NCBI GenBank assembly: GCA_050084515.1
Contig: CM114271.1
Coordinates: forward strand, 30,318,001 to 30,382,000
DNA from: Blasia pusilla
Lineage: Eukaryota; Marchantiophyta; Marchantiopsida; Blasiales
Reading direction: 5' to 3'
DNA: 64,000 bases
Numbering within the stretch: position 1 is the stretch's first letter; each line of letters starts with the position of its first letter. Shown one piece after another: positions 25,301 to 34,108 of the stretch. The notes under the pieces are model-generated. The model searched no databases and had not been told where the DNA came from. It saw only the letters and a program-made list of their open reading frames with translations. A program made the position numbers and the translations under genes.

Positions 25301-25453
25301 CCAGAAAGACATATGTAAGACACATATTTCCTCAATGATCGAAGAAAACACTGAATACAATCTGTTCTTTGGCAGGTTTATCAGGAGACGAAGTATCAGA
25401 CTCACCTGTCCAGGGAGCATTGCGTGCAGATCGTCACGTCACCCACCCTCTAC
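22362..25453 (-). CDS. GT49 glycosyltransferase module, first copy (eight exons, 5' end unresolved)
   Basis: Exons joined by consensus GT/AG sites: about 25453-25406 (VTICTQCSLDR), 25183 to about 24900 (SGVLCAAVM, CRLDIILV), about 24715-24600 (INALRNVAL, VVLLDVDLLP), 24474-24286 (GYYRACTDLRRVIVLPALQ), about 24006-23857 (FVPGHGPTDTERW), 23650-23583 (YKDGYEPYFLCSRRLIPW), 23194-23120 (YDERFTGYGRNK), 22716-22362 (FWVHPEWFVVHLDHP). The order and motifs are those of the GT49 domain, including the DxD site. The last exon can splice in phase (donor 22361) to the second GT49 module. If unspliced, it would run to a stop at 22259-22257. The first exon with start codon and probable signal anchor was not identified. 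It should lie between 25453 and about 25900. Confidence 0.7.
23245..23289. repeat. 21-bp perfect palindromic arms with 3-nt loop, in an intron
   Basis: The arm ACCAGACGCTGCAAGAAGTG plus T (23245-23265) is repeated inverted at 23269-23289 with loop TAC. It lies in the GT49 intron 23582-23195. A second, shorter inverted repeat (CATCTCAT/ATGAGATG) follows at about 23318-23342. Confidence 0.95.
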
Positions 25454-26019
25454 AAACAGATGGTGCGAAGAAGGATATGCTTGTTATTTAGACGAAACCC
25501 AGAGAAAAAAAATGCCTACGAACCTCGAAAAGTTAGCTCATTCTTGTGTGATACGACAACTCATCCCTTCTTCTCTCCAATTCACGCGCAAAAACTCAAC
25601 AGCACCATTCTCCTGACGTAGCTCTTGTGCACTCTCGTCTTGAGTCTCTTCTCTGGGGCCTGGGCCCAAGGAAACGTACCCGAGGCAAACTGCTCTTCAA
25701 TTGCAGGTACTTCACGACGTGGGACTCTGGAGGAATGGTACTGATAGCAGCAGCTAAATCCTCCATGTGGGCGTTTCTGGATTCCTTGAAATCAGATCAT
25801 CTGGTCCTCATCGTCCAGCCTTCAAATATCCACCCCAGTAGTAGTCTAAGCTGCCCGACTTGGGCTTCCTTCCCACACTTTGTACGGTATACGCTGGGAA
25901 TTCTCGTGTCCTCGAGACTCGAACCAAGATCCAGGCCACCAGTTCAAATTGCTCGCGCTTTCCTTCCTCTCTCGCTCTCGATGATCGATCTATCCACTCC
26001 ATCTGATTTAGTATTCACC
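25454..26019. other. Upstream region of the GT49 gene
   Basis: This is expected to contain the missing first exon(s) and promoter of the minus-strand GT49 gene. No signal peptide could be assigned with confidence. Confidence 0.4.
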
Positions 26020-26330
26020 TCCCTTGATTTACCCATGCTTCCGATCTCGATGATCTGTGCATAACCTGCTCTAGAACGGAGACTCAGCAATCTGGCAAGC
26101 ATCTGCACTGTGCTTGAATATGCACCCGCCCTAATTTGTCCATGCTTCCGACGTCGATGAAATTGTGCAGTTTATGCTCTAAAACGAGGCCCCAGAAATC
26201 TGACCAGCACCTGCAGTCTGATTGAGTATGCACCAGCGCTGCAATGTCCATGGATCCATAGTCTGTGCAGGACGTGTTTTGAGAGGAGGACTCAGCAATC
26301 TGACCAGCACAAGCAGTTCCGACATTTACA
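26020..26330. repeat. About 107-bp tandem repeat, nearly three copies
   Basis: Anchors CATGCTTCCGA at 26034 and 26141 and CATGGATCC at 26249 give periods of 107 and 108 bp. Each unit contains 'cagcaatctg(a/g)c(c/a)agcac' and 'gtatgcacc'. The long ORFs that start at its edge (26331-26891) are compositional. Confidence 0.85.
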
Positions 26331-27146
26331 TTGACAGCCCAGCAATCTCACCTGCGTTTACGGCCTGAATTGGAGTCCTCTTGTGCTTGCCTGTGGCTGT
26401 GCCCCTCCAATCACACATTTGCTCGAGTTTTGAGTGCTCGTGGCTGTCTTCACCATCACCATCTGCCTACAGTGCAAGCGCCGCCGATTCCAAAGATCTG
26501 CCACCCCTGTTCCTTTGTCTGTCCGCACCAGGCTTCCCTGATTGCATCGCACCTGCAGCAATCGGAATCCCCCCTCGAGCTCCTCCCGCTTCCAATGCAA
26601 CCCCCCGACGCACTTCTCGTCAGCTGCGAGTCGATTCCTTGGTGGTTATCGCCCAGCCTCCCTGTCCGGTTGAATCTACGGAATCGCACCATCGCTCTCC
26701 ACAAGTCCATACCCTGTGGGCTCCCCCAAGACTTTTTCAATGCTGCAGCCGCTGCACGTCGTCCGAAGAAAGAACACCCTGCACGCGTTGGAATGGTGAG
26801 AGTAGAACGCCACCGCCATCGCCAACGTCAGCGCATCTACAGAGCTCCAGCCCTTCTGTGCTCCATGCTTCAAGGGCCACATGACCACTAGCGACAACAC
26901 CGACCCGCACAGTTTCCTGATTCCGTGCTGGTGCACGGCCTCATCACTTATCCACGAGGGCAAAGACACTGGGCTCGCATCGCCTCCGAGCTCGCATTGC
27001 AATTCGCGTGTCCGACAAATTCCAAGCACCCGGACTCGCACTAATCAATCACCCGTAGACATATCTGCCATCTCCAGAACTGCCATGTTTGGAAAGGGAT
27101 CATATGCATATGTTTGGAAATGGAGATCATATGCAAAGCTGCATAT
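26331..27146. other. GC-rich stretch, no supported gene
   Basis: Overlapping ORFs of 80-186 codons exist in four frames. None shows a domain, and all are proline, serine or histidine-rich as expected of GC-rich non-coding DNA. Confidence 0.4.
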
Positions 27147-27610
27147 GATCGACCGACGTGTGATTGAATCTAACCCACCATTCCCCTGAAATTCTGGATC
27201 GGGTCAAGGTGGGATCCAATTGAACAAGGCAGGGCTTGCAAGGAGTCACTGTCATCTTTCGAGAGGTGACGTCTGTCCTTTCTATGACCTTAAGAGCTCG
27301 AATTCTTCACGAGTTCCCCCGTACCTTCGCATGTGATCGACCGACTTGTGATTTAACCCACCCCTCCCCTGAAACTTGGATCGGGTCAGGCGGGATCCAA
27401 TTGGACAAGGCGGGGCTCGCACGGAGTCATTTCCACGTTTGGAAAGGCGATAGGATACTCGCCCCGCCCATTGTAAGACCAGCAGAGCTCAGATTCTTTA
27501 CGAGTTTCCCCAGACCTTCGCTTACGATCTACTGGCCTGTGCTTTCTTCCACCCGTTCCCTGGGAGTTGGATCAGGTCTGGCGGGATCCAGTTGGACGAA
27601 TGGCAAATTG
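27147..27610. repeat. 188-191-bp tandem repeat, about 2.5 copies
   Basis: GATCGACCGAC at 27147 and 27335 and its diverged equivalent at 27526 mark the units. The block 'ggatcgggtca(a/g)g(t/c)gggatccaatt' recurs in each. Units diverge progressively to the right. Confidence 0.85.
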
Positions 27611-28601
27611 GGAGAGGCGGTGCCGGTGGTTTAGCGACGCCCCTCGAGGCACGGGGGGAAGAAGTTGAGAGCCGCCATAGCAGTGCGATTGCTCTGCTCT
27701 CCTCTCATCAGGACTCCCTGCGCTGACTTTCGTTGCGAAAATCGATAGGAGGGGGGATTCGGTGGTAGCGAATCGGATGAGGCGGATCGGATCGGATCAG
27801 ATCACGAGAAAGGATCGTGGAGTTCGTGACCGGAGAAGCATGTGGATCCAGAGCGCATAAATGCAAACCTTCCACCGCTCCTGTCGAGATCTGCCGATTG
27901 TGCTGGAGATGGTGACAGTGAATCTTCCGAACTGCAGTTGTTATTTGCGATCCCTTTCCTCTCCCATCACTCGTTGAATCTGCACCTTCAAGGGCGAGAT
28001 TGATAGCTTCTAGGGGCCAGTACGTTTCGTCCCAGTCTTCTCCTGACAACATTTTGATGGTGGGGGTTTCTAGTTCCTCTCCCTCTTCCATCGCTCGTAC
28101 GATCTGCACTTACTCATTCTGCACAAAACCTTCCGACTGAAGATGCTATTGCCTATCATATTTCTTTCTCCTCCCCATTGCCGAATTGCACTGGTGAGAC
28201 ACTGAGAGAGAAGAGAGAGAGTTTCCACAGTTCCACATGTACTACAGTCGATGGCATAACTGCATAATGACGGGCCGCCTTATTATTTGTACGGGCCCTT
28301 CCAAATGGGGAGGTGCTTACTACATCAAACAGTGTAACTTCATCACAACTGAAATCTTCTTGTTAGGTTAGTCATGGTCCATTCTACACAACTGGCCGTG
28401 AACATATTGAGAGACCGTTGATAGCTCCGCATACCTATGAAGGGTCAATCAATATGTTCAGCAGCTGACAAGTTGTTGAGAGTAGAATGTAACTCCAGTT
28501 AGACTATACTAGTTGGTGCACAAGCACCGTGGACGGGCTGACTAGAAGTCTTCCTTCTCATCTAGTTTGGTTAGATGAAACTAAGCTATTAGAGAAGACA
28601 G
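27611..28601. other. Intergenic; one unassigned minus-strand ORF
   Basis: An open frame at 27708-28109 (-, 133 codons) starts acidic and ends Arg/Pro-rich. I do not recognise it, and it could be a 5' exon or chance. Short AG-rich and AT-rich sequence fills the rest. Confidence 0.3.
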
Positions 28602-29660
28602 GTGTTGAGTGAAGATATGTTTGTGACTGAGATTCCGGTTGCTGATAATACTATAGATGTTCTTAGGATTTCCAGCCAAATTTTGCGTTGCAAACTTACG
28701 TACTTTAGGCACAGTCTAATAGGGGAGGACATTTCTGCAAGGAGGTTTTCAAAAGCGGTCATGGACTCTAAACGTCAAATTATGAAGTTGTGCGAGTGGG
28801 AAGTGACAAAATGTGTCAAAGGCGACAGTGCATATGGCTAGGTGTTTGTTCATATTGAACAAGTGGCAGTTGGTGAGAATGTGAAGTTCACATACTCTGC
28901 ATGCAACTTCCAAAGACCAGGAGAATAGCGTGTGTGCAATCGCTCTATTCAAAGAAGGGAAGTCCGGACACAATCCCCCACAAGTCATAGGGTAGGATCT
29001 CACAACTATGGCAAACATGGTGTGAGCCGTCGATGGTGTTTTTTTGTGAGGTTTCGAGATGATAGCATTTCCAACTTGCATTTCAAACATCTCCCTATAT
29101 TTCTTGCTTGGCAAGCAAGAAATTCCATTTTAGGAATGATCAGGGACGAATTCTAGGGGATGGCACATCATGAGCAAATGAAAATTTTTATAGACGTGGA
29201 CATCGGGCCTTTGTGGTCTAGGGTGGAATGTGACGGAAGAGGAAAAGAGGTTATTGTTGATGACGCCACCCGCAACTTGGATGCTACGTGAACATACTCT
29301 GTCCCTTTTGTTGTTGATGTTCATATGGAAGAAGAAGAAGTTTGCAAGGTGTCACTCTACCACTCCCACATTGAGAGACATTAGGAAGTCCTTACAATGC
29401 CAATACATTACTCATCACAACTACTCTGATCTTATACAAAAAAGTTTGTGCATGTTCAAAGGAAGTTGAAAGATGTTCTTCCAAATTTAGAAAAATTCCA
29501 AATTTATGATCATATGAAGTTCATTGAACAACAATACTTGAATGCTCGCAAGAAGATAGAAGATGCCAAAGTCACATTGCTCTCTCTAACTAAGAGTTTG
29601 AAGGATATAGAACAAGTTGCAGAATTTTCCGTAGAAAGGAATATTGGTCATTTTCAATGA
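28602..29660 (+). pseudogene. Unassigned broken coding region
   Basis: Successive plus-strand open stretches (28602-28841, 28932-29156, 29448-29660), separated by single stops, look like one reading region. The last 70 codons are coiled-coil-like (KKIEDAKVTLLSLTKSLKDIEQ). I know no family that fits. It is likely the internal part of a transposon protein, because intact genes near it are lacking and the stops are frequent. Confidence 0.3.
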
Positions 29661-30008
29661 TCGATATTTCTTGAAAACATGCTTGTAATATTGCATTGTT
29701 ACTCATGTATGATTATTGAATTTATAAGACCTTGGGTGTCATGTGTGCTTATGTTTGAATGTGATATTAGTGCAAATTGGAGTGCTCATCATTCCCAGAT
29801 AAGGAGGCATGAATAATTCATGGTGGCTTTCTAACATAAATTTTTTGGCCATATTGGAAGTCAAAGCTCCCATTGCTATATATGTCGAGATTCGCATAGG
29901 ACATTCCGTAATGGCTAAACTGCACCCTAAAAGACCGCATTTGCAGCCATACAGGAACCTTGCAATTCCATTCCTTGTACCCTTTTTTTTTGTCTAACAG
30001 TGCCCTGG

Positions 30009-30342
30009 CCATGGTTGCAAAAAAATGGACAAGTCCTCCCTTAGGACGGACATGGACGGATAAGTCTGGACATGGACTGAAAAGTCTGGACATGTCCACG
30101 GAAATGGGTTCCAAGAGGTGGGACCCACACTTATAGTCCATGATGGGAGGCAAGGCAAGGATGAGAGGAGCAATAAGGAAGGAGGAAGTGGAGATGGAGG
30201 GAGGAAGAAATGGGGGAGTACAAAACATGAAGGCAAGTAAGGGGAATGAAAAAGAAGGGAAAGGTGGGGCCCATACGGACAAGTCCTTCTATAGGACGGA
30301 CATAAGTTCACGGACACGTACTTTGTCCACATGCAACCTTGG
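30009..30342. mobile_element. MITE-like element with GGTTGCA inverted ends
   Basis: The left end CCATGGTTGCA then TGGACAAG (30009-30033) is mirrored by the right end, whose minus strand reads CCAAGGTTGCATGTGGACAAAG (in part; 30342-30321). Further inside, AGGACGGACAT blocks occur near both ends. Flanks are GGCC-rich, so the target duplication cannot be delimited. No coding capacity. Confidence 0.55.
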
Positions 30343-30768
30343 CCTTGGCCCTTTCAATTTTCCCTACAACCCTAATTTCAGGCCCCATGAATATTATTAG
30401 AAGTCTGCTGCTCAATTTGAACTTCACTGGAGCTCTTCCTCACTCTTCCTAGTAGACATTGCAAACTTTTTTATTTGCTCTCTTGCAGTCTTGCCATCTT
30501 GGATCTTCGCCGTGGTAGTAGCACTAATCCATCCACCTGTGTATTCATTGTGAAGAAGCTTGGAAAAACATTATCTTTTGCTTGTGGTCTCGTAACCTTG
30601 AATTTTGGCCGCACACGCAACCTCTATGGAGAATTGCATCTCTACCTTGCTTCGTTGGAGCCCAAGTTGGGGACTAGGAGCTCATTCACAAGAGTCCGCC
30701 CAAACTAGGTCCCCAAATTGAGCCTATTCAAATAGGTTGGTTAGATCTAGCTTTCCACATCGATGTTG
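30343..30768. other. Left flank of Ty3 element 1
   Basis: A 77-codon plus-strand ORF (30475-30708) has no recognised domain. Otherwise featureless. Confidence 0.4.
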
Positions 30769-30772
30769 CAAC

Positions 30773-30910
30773 TGTCGTGCGCATACATATTGCTACACAA
30801 CATACATCGCTGGTTACATCTACACCACACAACACCGATCTTCCCCACACATGGGTCGATCCACACATGTACAAAAATCATCTCATACATATACATGGAG
30901 ATCACACAAC
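30773..30910 (-). repeat. Terminal segment A (3' end of element 1)
   Basis: 138 bp, minus strand from TTGTGTGATCTCCATG to GCGCACGACA, ending at the CAAC duplication. It is joined to B through one base (30911), with no polypurine tract at that joint. Confidence 0.85.
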
Positions 30911-30911
30911 C

Positions 30912-31391
30912 AAAAATAAAGAGTAGTAAAAATGGCACACCCGGCCGAAAACTCCATTCCTCAATCTACATTGGCATATCGAGCCTCGTCCACCTTATGC
31001 TATCAAGGAATCCAGACGCTAGCACCCTAGTCCTATCTCACACACATACAAGGGAGGTGCTCCAACGGCCCAACATGAGAAAGATGGCTTAGGAAAGCCA
31101 TCTTCCTCTCTTATATAGAGTTGGGAAGAGCCAAAAGGCTCTTCCCCTAAAAATAACCCTCTTCTTAGTAACCTGCGCACATAGGTTACGAGGGGCGAGT
31201 GACCTGGTCAACAAGTCACCCGGCTATGAAAGACCTCAACATGAAAGTTATTAGAAACGACGTTCCTGACACAATGGACCTATTCTCAACCTCATCCGAC
31301 CCCGTGGGACAAAGTTACACTCAAGATAGTCCACTGGCTCCTACGCCCTATCCACGATAGATCTCGGCCTATCGGCTACTCAGATGTGATA
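30912..31391 (-). repeat. Terminal segment B (3' copy of element 1)
   Basis: 480 bp, nearly identical to 39299-39778. It contains a TATA box (31118-31112, TATATAA on the minus strand) between two hairpins: arms 31081-31089/31095-31103 and GGGAAGAGCC/GGCTCTTCCC at 31125-31148. Its integration end reads TATCACATC instead of TGTCACATC, one transition from the 5' copy. Confidence 0.85.
31112..31118 (-). promoter_or_regulatory. TATA box of the 3' B copy
   Basis: TATATAA on the minus strand, conserved at 39504-39498 in the 5' copy. Confidence 0.65.
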
Positions 31392-31393
31392 GC

Positions 31394-31531
31394 TGTCGTA
31401 CGCATACATATCGCTACACAACATACATCGGTGGTCATATCTACACCACACAACACCGATCTTCCCCACACATGGGTCGATCCACACACGTACAAAAATC
31501 AACTCATACATATACATGGAGATCACACAAC
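31394..31531 (-). repeat. Internal copy A' next to the polypurine tract
   Basis: 138 bp, a near copy of 30773-30910. It is separated from B by the dinucleotide GC (31392-31393), so the joint reads GACA-GC-TATC, the remains of a GACA-nn-TGTC palindrome. Confidence 0.85.
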
Positions 31532-31541
31532 CGCCCCCCTA
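31532..31541 (-). promoter_or_regulatory. Polypurine tract of element 1
   Basis: The minus strand reads TAGGGGGGCG immediately before A'. Elements 2 (41336-41344) and 3 (57389 onward) have TAGGGGGCG and TAAGGGGGC at the same place. It should prime plus-strand DNA synthesis and so marks the upstream edge of the LTR. Confidence 0.8.
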
Positions 31542-31607
31542 GCTGGCAGTTGGATCCCCCCAACTCCAGAAAGAAAATATCACATCTCTCTGATATCACC
31601 TACTACC

Positions 31608-31747
31608 CTATACACATCTCGGACACATCCATCGTCCCGTGGGAACCACATCAACATGGGAGTCAGACATGACATATGCCACCCTCGAGAACAACCATCA
31701 CATACCAACATGGTGGCTGCATCCCTCGCAGATCCGCACATCAGACA
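31608..31747 (-). CDS. PHD finger at the end of pol (element 1, frameshifted)
   Basis: The frame 32233-31580 carries C163-LM-C166, then 11 residues, C178-DG-C181, H186, C189, the first six ligands of a Cys4-His-Cys3 PHD finger, including the typical 'LVCDGCSRGWH'. The last CxxC (WMCPRC, ending at a TAG at 31610-31608) lies in another frame, so a frameshift interrupts the finger after the sixth ligand. PHD fingers read histone H3 tails. At the C-terminus of an integrase it would be a chromatin-targeting module, analogous to the chromodomain of chromoviruses. The function is inferred from family knowledge. The finger itself is clear and recurs in elements 2 and 3. Confidence 0.85.
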
Positions 31748-31749
31748 CC

Positions 31750-33296
31750 GCAAGCCTACAGGTACCACTGCCAAGCTCGGATCCACCGTCCCATCTATGT
31801 TCGGAAGAGGACATGACGCACAATTGCGCACATGATCCTTCCAAACCATACCATCCCGTCCCTCCAACATGAGGACTCCGGTCGGTAATACCTCGCGCAC
31901 ACGTAGGATTGTGCGCCCTGCAGTGACATCTAGCGTCGTGGGTGCCGCCTGCTCTAAATACACGTAATCTCCAGGTTGAAACCTCCTAATCCCTAGACGA
32001 TAACCTCCTCCACGAATATTCGTGTACCTCAATGTATCTCTATGCTCAGCAATAGCTAAGTTCTCAAAGGCCATAAGCATAACTCTACGAAAAACCTCCG
32101 CCCTCTGAGAACATGCTTGTACCCACACATCTGGATCATCAAGATCTAACACCTCTGCCATGTCACGTCGAATCGCTGCAGGTAAATCTGGCTCTCTCTC
32201 AAAGAGCAAAAAGTACTGTGAAAATGACGCCAAGGATGCCTACCGACTAAAGCAAAAACCCATAGCCAACCATGGCAACTGTAGGTCCCACTCCCTCAAC
32301 TGTCCCCGCTGCATGCCATACTTGCGCAATCCTCTCTTCACCGTCTGTACCACTCTCTCCGCCAACCCATCCGCCTCAGGATGATCTCTGGACGTGGTGC
32401 AGTGTTCTATCAGCGCCTGATCACACAAGGCCTAAAACTCTCCCCTGAACTCGGTACCGTGGTTAGTCAACACCTCCGCCAGTGCATCAAAGTGACTAAG
32501 CACATGATCTAGAAACGCATAAGCTGTTCCCTTGCTCGCCTTGCCTGGTAGTGCCACCAACTCTATCCACTTGGAGAAATGCTCCACCATGACCAACACG
32601 TACATATGATGACGCCGCGTCAATGGCAAAGGTCTCGCAAAGTCTAAACTCCACCGATAACCTAAATCCATAACTGGAAAAGGATGTAACTGCGGAGTGG
32701 GAGCATTGAAGGATGCTCGCACTCTGTCACATACCATACATCCGCCACAAATGCTGTACCCGGTATGCATGCGCGCCACCAATCTTGAACACGAGTAAGT
32801 CGTAAGTCCGCTTTACTCCGAAATGTCCCAACTCCTAATGGGCATGTCGTACTACACGTGCTCGCTAGGAAGGATGAGGTACCACTCGTATCCTACCATC
32901 TCCCCATACCCGCAAAATATGAGTTCCCTCCCACCTGAACCTCTTGGCTCTCTGTAGGATCCGATCCCGCTCCCTAGCACTCACTGTACTTGCAATGACG
33001 CCAGTGCATAAGAACTCCACAACCTCCACGTCGTCATGGATATCACGTCCACCTGTCGCCTCCTCACTAACCTCCAGATCCAAAGACTCATCATCCAACC
33101 CCACCACTAGAGTCATCACCTGTGGCTGACCTGCTATAGTCAACCAACAAAGATAGGCAGATGCATGCCAACCGGGCACCATCTCCTCATCACTTTCTCC
33201 GTGCCATCGAGCTCTTGTGTCGTCTCTCTGACTCGAACATGGGTCACAACTCAACCAATCCGCATCCTGGTTCAGCCGACCTGGCCTATGAACCAC
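31750..33296 (-). pseudogene. DDE integrase of element 1
   Basis: Pieces in several frames. The zinc-binding region ends with 'CMVCDR' (near 32710). The catalytic core shows 'YRWSLDF' (first Asp), 'VLTNHGTEF' (Asp changed to Asn at the second position) and 'HPEADGLAERVVQTVKRGL' (Glu). This is followed by the post-core 'RDTLRYTNIRGGGYRLGIRRF' and 'VWKDHVRNCA' block shared by all three elements. In life it would cut a 4-bp staggered target, matching the CAAC duplication. Stops near 32825 and 32430 and frameshifts make it non-functional here. Confidence 0.8.
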
Positions 33297-33311
33297 CTCA
33301 AACTCATACTC

Positions 33312-33581
33312 CTATAGTAATAGAGCCCACCTTGCAAGCTTTCCCGTAAGCTTGTCGGACTCCATCAACCACCTCAACGGCTGATGATCAGTGATAAGTG
33401 TGAAAGGGTTGCCGAATAAAAAGCACCTGAAATGTGCCACTGCCCACACTGCAGCCAAGCACTCTCCCTTGTAGGAGGTGTACTTCGCCTCTGCAATGTT
33501 GTTCGATCGGCTCGCGTAAGCCACAACGAACTCCCTCTCCTCGTCATCCCTCTGAGTAAGCACTGCTCCTAGACCCAACAT
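33312..33581 (-). pseudogene. RNase H of element 1
   Basis: 89 open codons with 'VVAYASRSNNIAEAKYTSYKGECLAAVWAVAHFRCFLFG' (in parts) and 'LITDHQPLRWLM', the standard Ty3 RNase H core (Glu and Asp of the DEDD set). It lies downstream of the truncated RT in polyprotein order. Confidence 0.85.
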
Positions 33582-33972
33582 GCTCCAATCCGTATGTAAC
33601 TGGAATGGGCGACCCCTAATCGGTCTCTGTTAAATGGGTGAGGATGTCAACATGTCCTTGAGCTCCTGAAATGCTCGCTCCTCATCATCTCCTCACAACC
33701 AAACCTGATCAAGTCTCGTCAACAAGGTCAAAGACTTTGCGATCGCACTAACACCCTTGACATACCATCGATAGAAGTTCGCCAGTCCAAGAAATGCTCG
33801 GACTCGACTCACATATGTAGGGCGTGGAATCTGCGCAATAGCCTCTACCTTCGTCTACTAAACGCCTAACCCACTCGGGTATATGGTGTGTCCCAAGTAC
33901 TCAATCTGCTCCTGAAAGAATCTGCACTTGCCTGGATGTAACTTCAGTCCATGTTACTGCAATCCATGTAAC
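33582..33972 (-). pseudogene. Reverse transcriptase remnant of element 1 (catalytic core deleted)
   Basis: Only the thumb and connection part is left ('YTSGLGV'-like, 'IPRPTYVSRVRAFLGLANFYRWYVKG' in broken frames), aligning with 43600-43790 of element 2. The fingers and palm with YIDD are missing. Sequence jumps at about 33973 from the counterpart of element 2 position 43785 to a stretch near the DNMT end. Confidence 0.75.
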
Positions 33973-33973
33973 A

Positions 33974-33999
33974 CTAGGGTTGCTATGTAGCAACCCTAG
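33974..33999. repeat. 11-bp inverted repeat at the RT deletion breakpoint
   Basis: CTAGGGTTGCT-ATGT-AGCAACCCTAG, perfect arms with a 4-nt loop, exactly where the RT core is missing. Confidence 0.9.
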
Positions 34000-34108
34000 C
34001 CACCTCCGCAACAGGCACTCCACTTTGACCTCCTACACCATGCTCCACATCCGAAAAATGAACATGTGCTACTCTAGCCGCCTTCGCACTCTCTGCTCGA
34101 ATGACGTC

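Noticed and set aside
26331-26891. 186-codon plus-strand ORF
   Set aside because: Overlaps several equally long frames in GC-rich DNA, shows no domain and is of low-complexity composition.
30773-31391. Ordinary LTR (order B-A) with conventional 5' and 3' copies
   Set aside because: The 5' side has B without A, the PPT is followed by A and not B, and the primer site follows B. An ordinary B-A LTR contradicts all three, in two families.
31580-31600. tRNA-Met-like primer site (TGATATCAGAG-like on the minus strand)
   Set aside because: Lies downstream of pol, not after a terminal repeat, and matches only partly.
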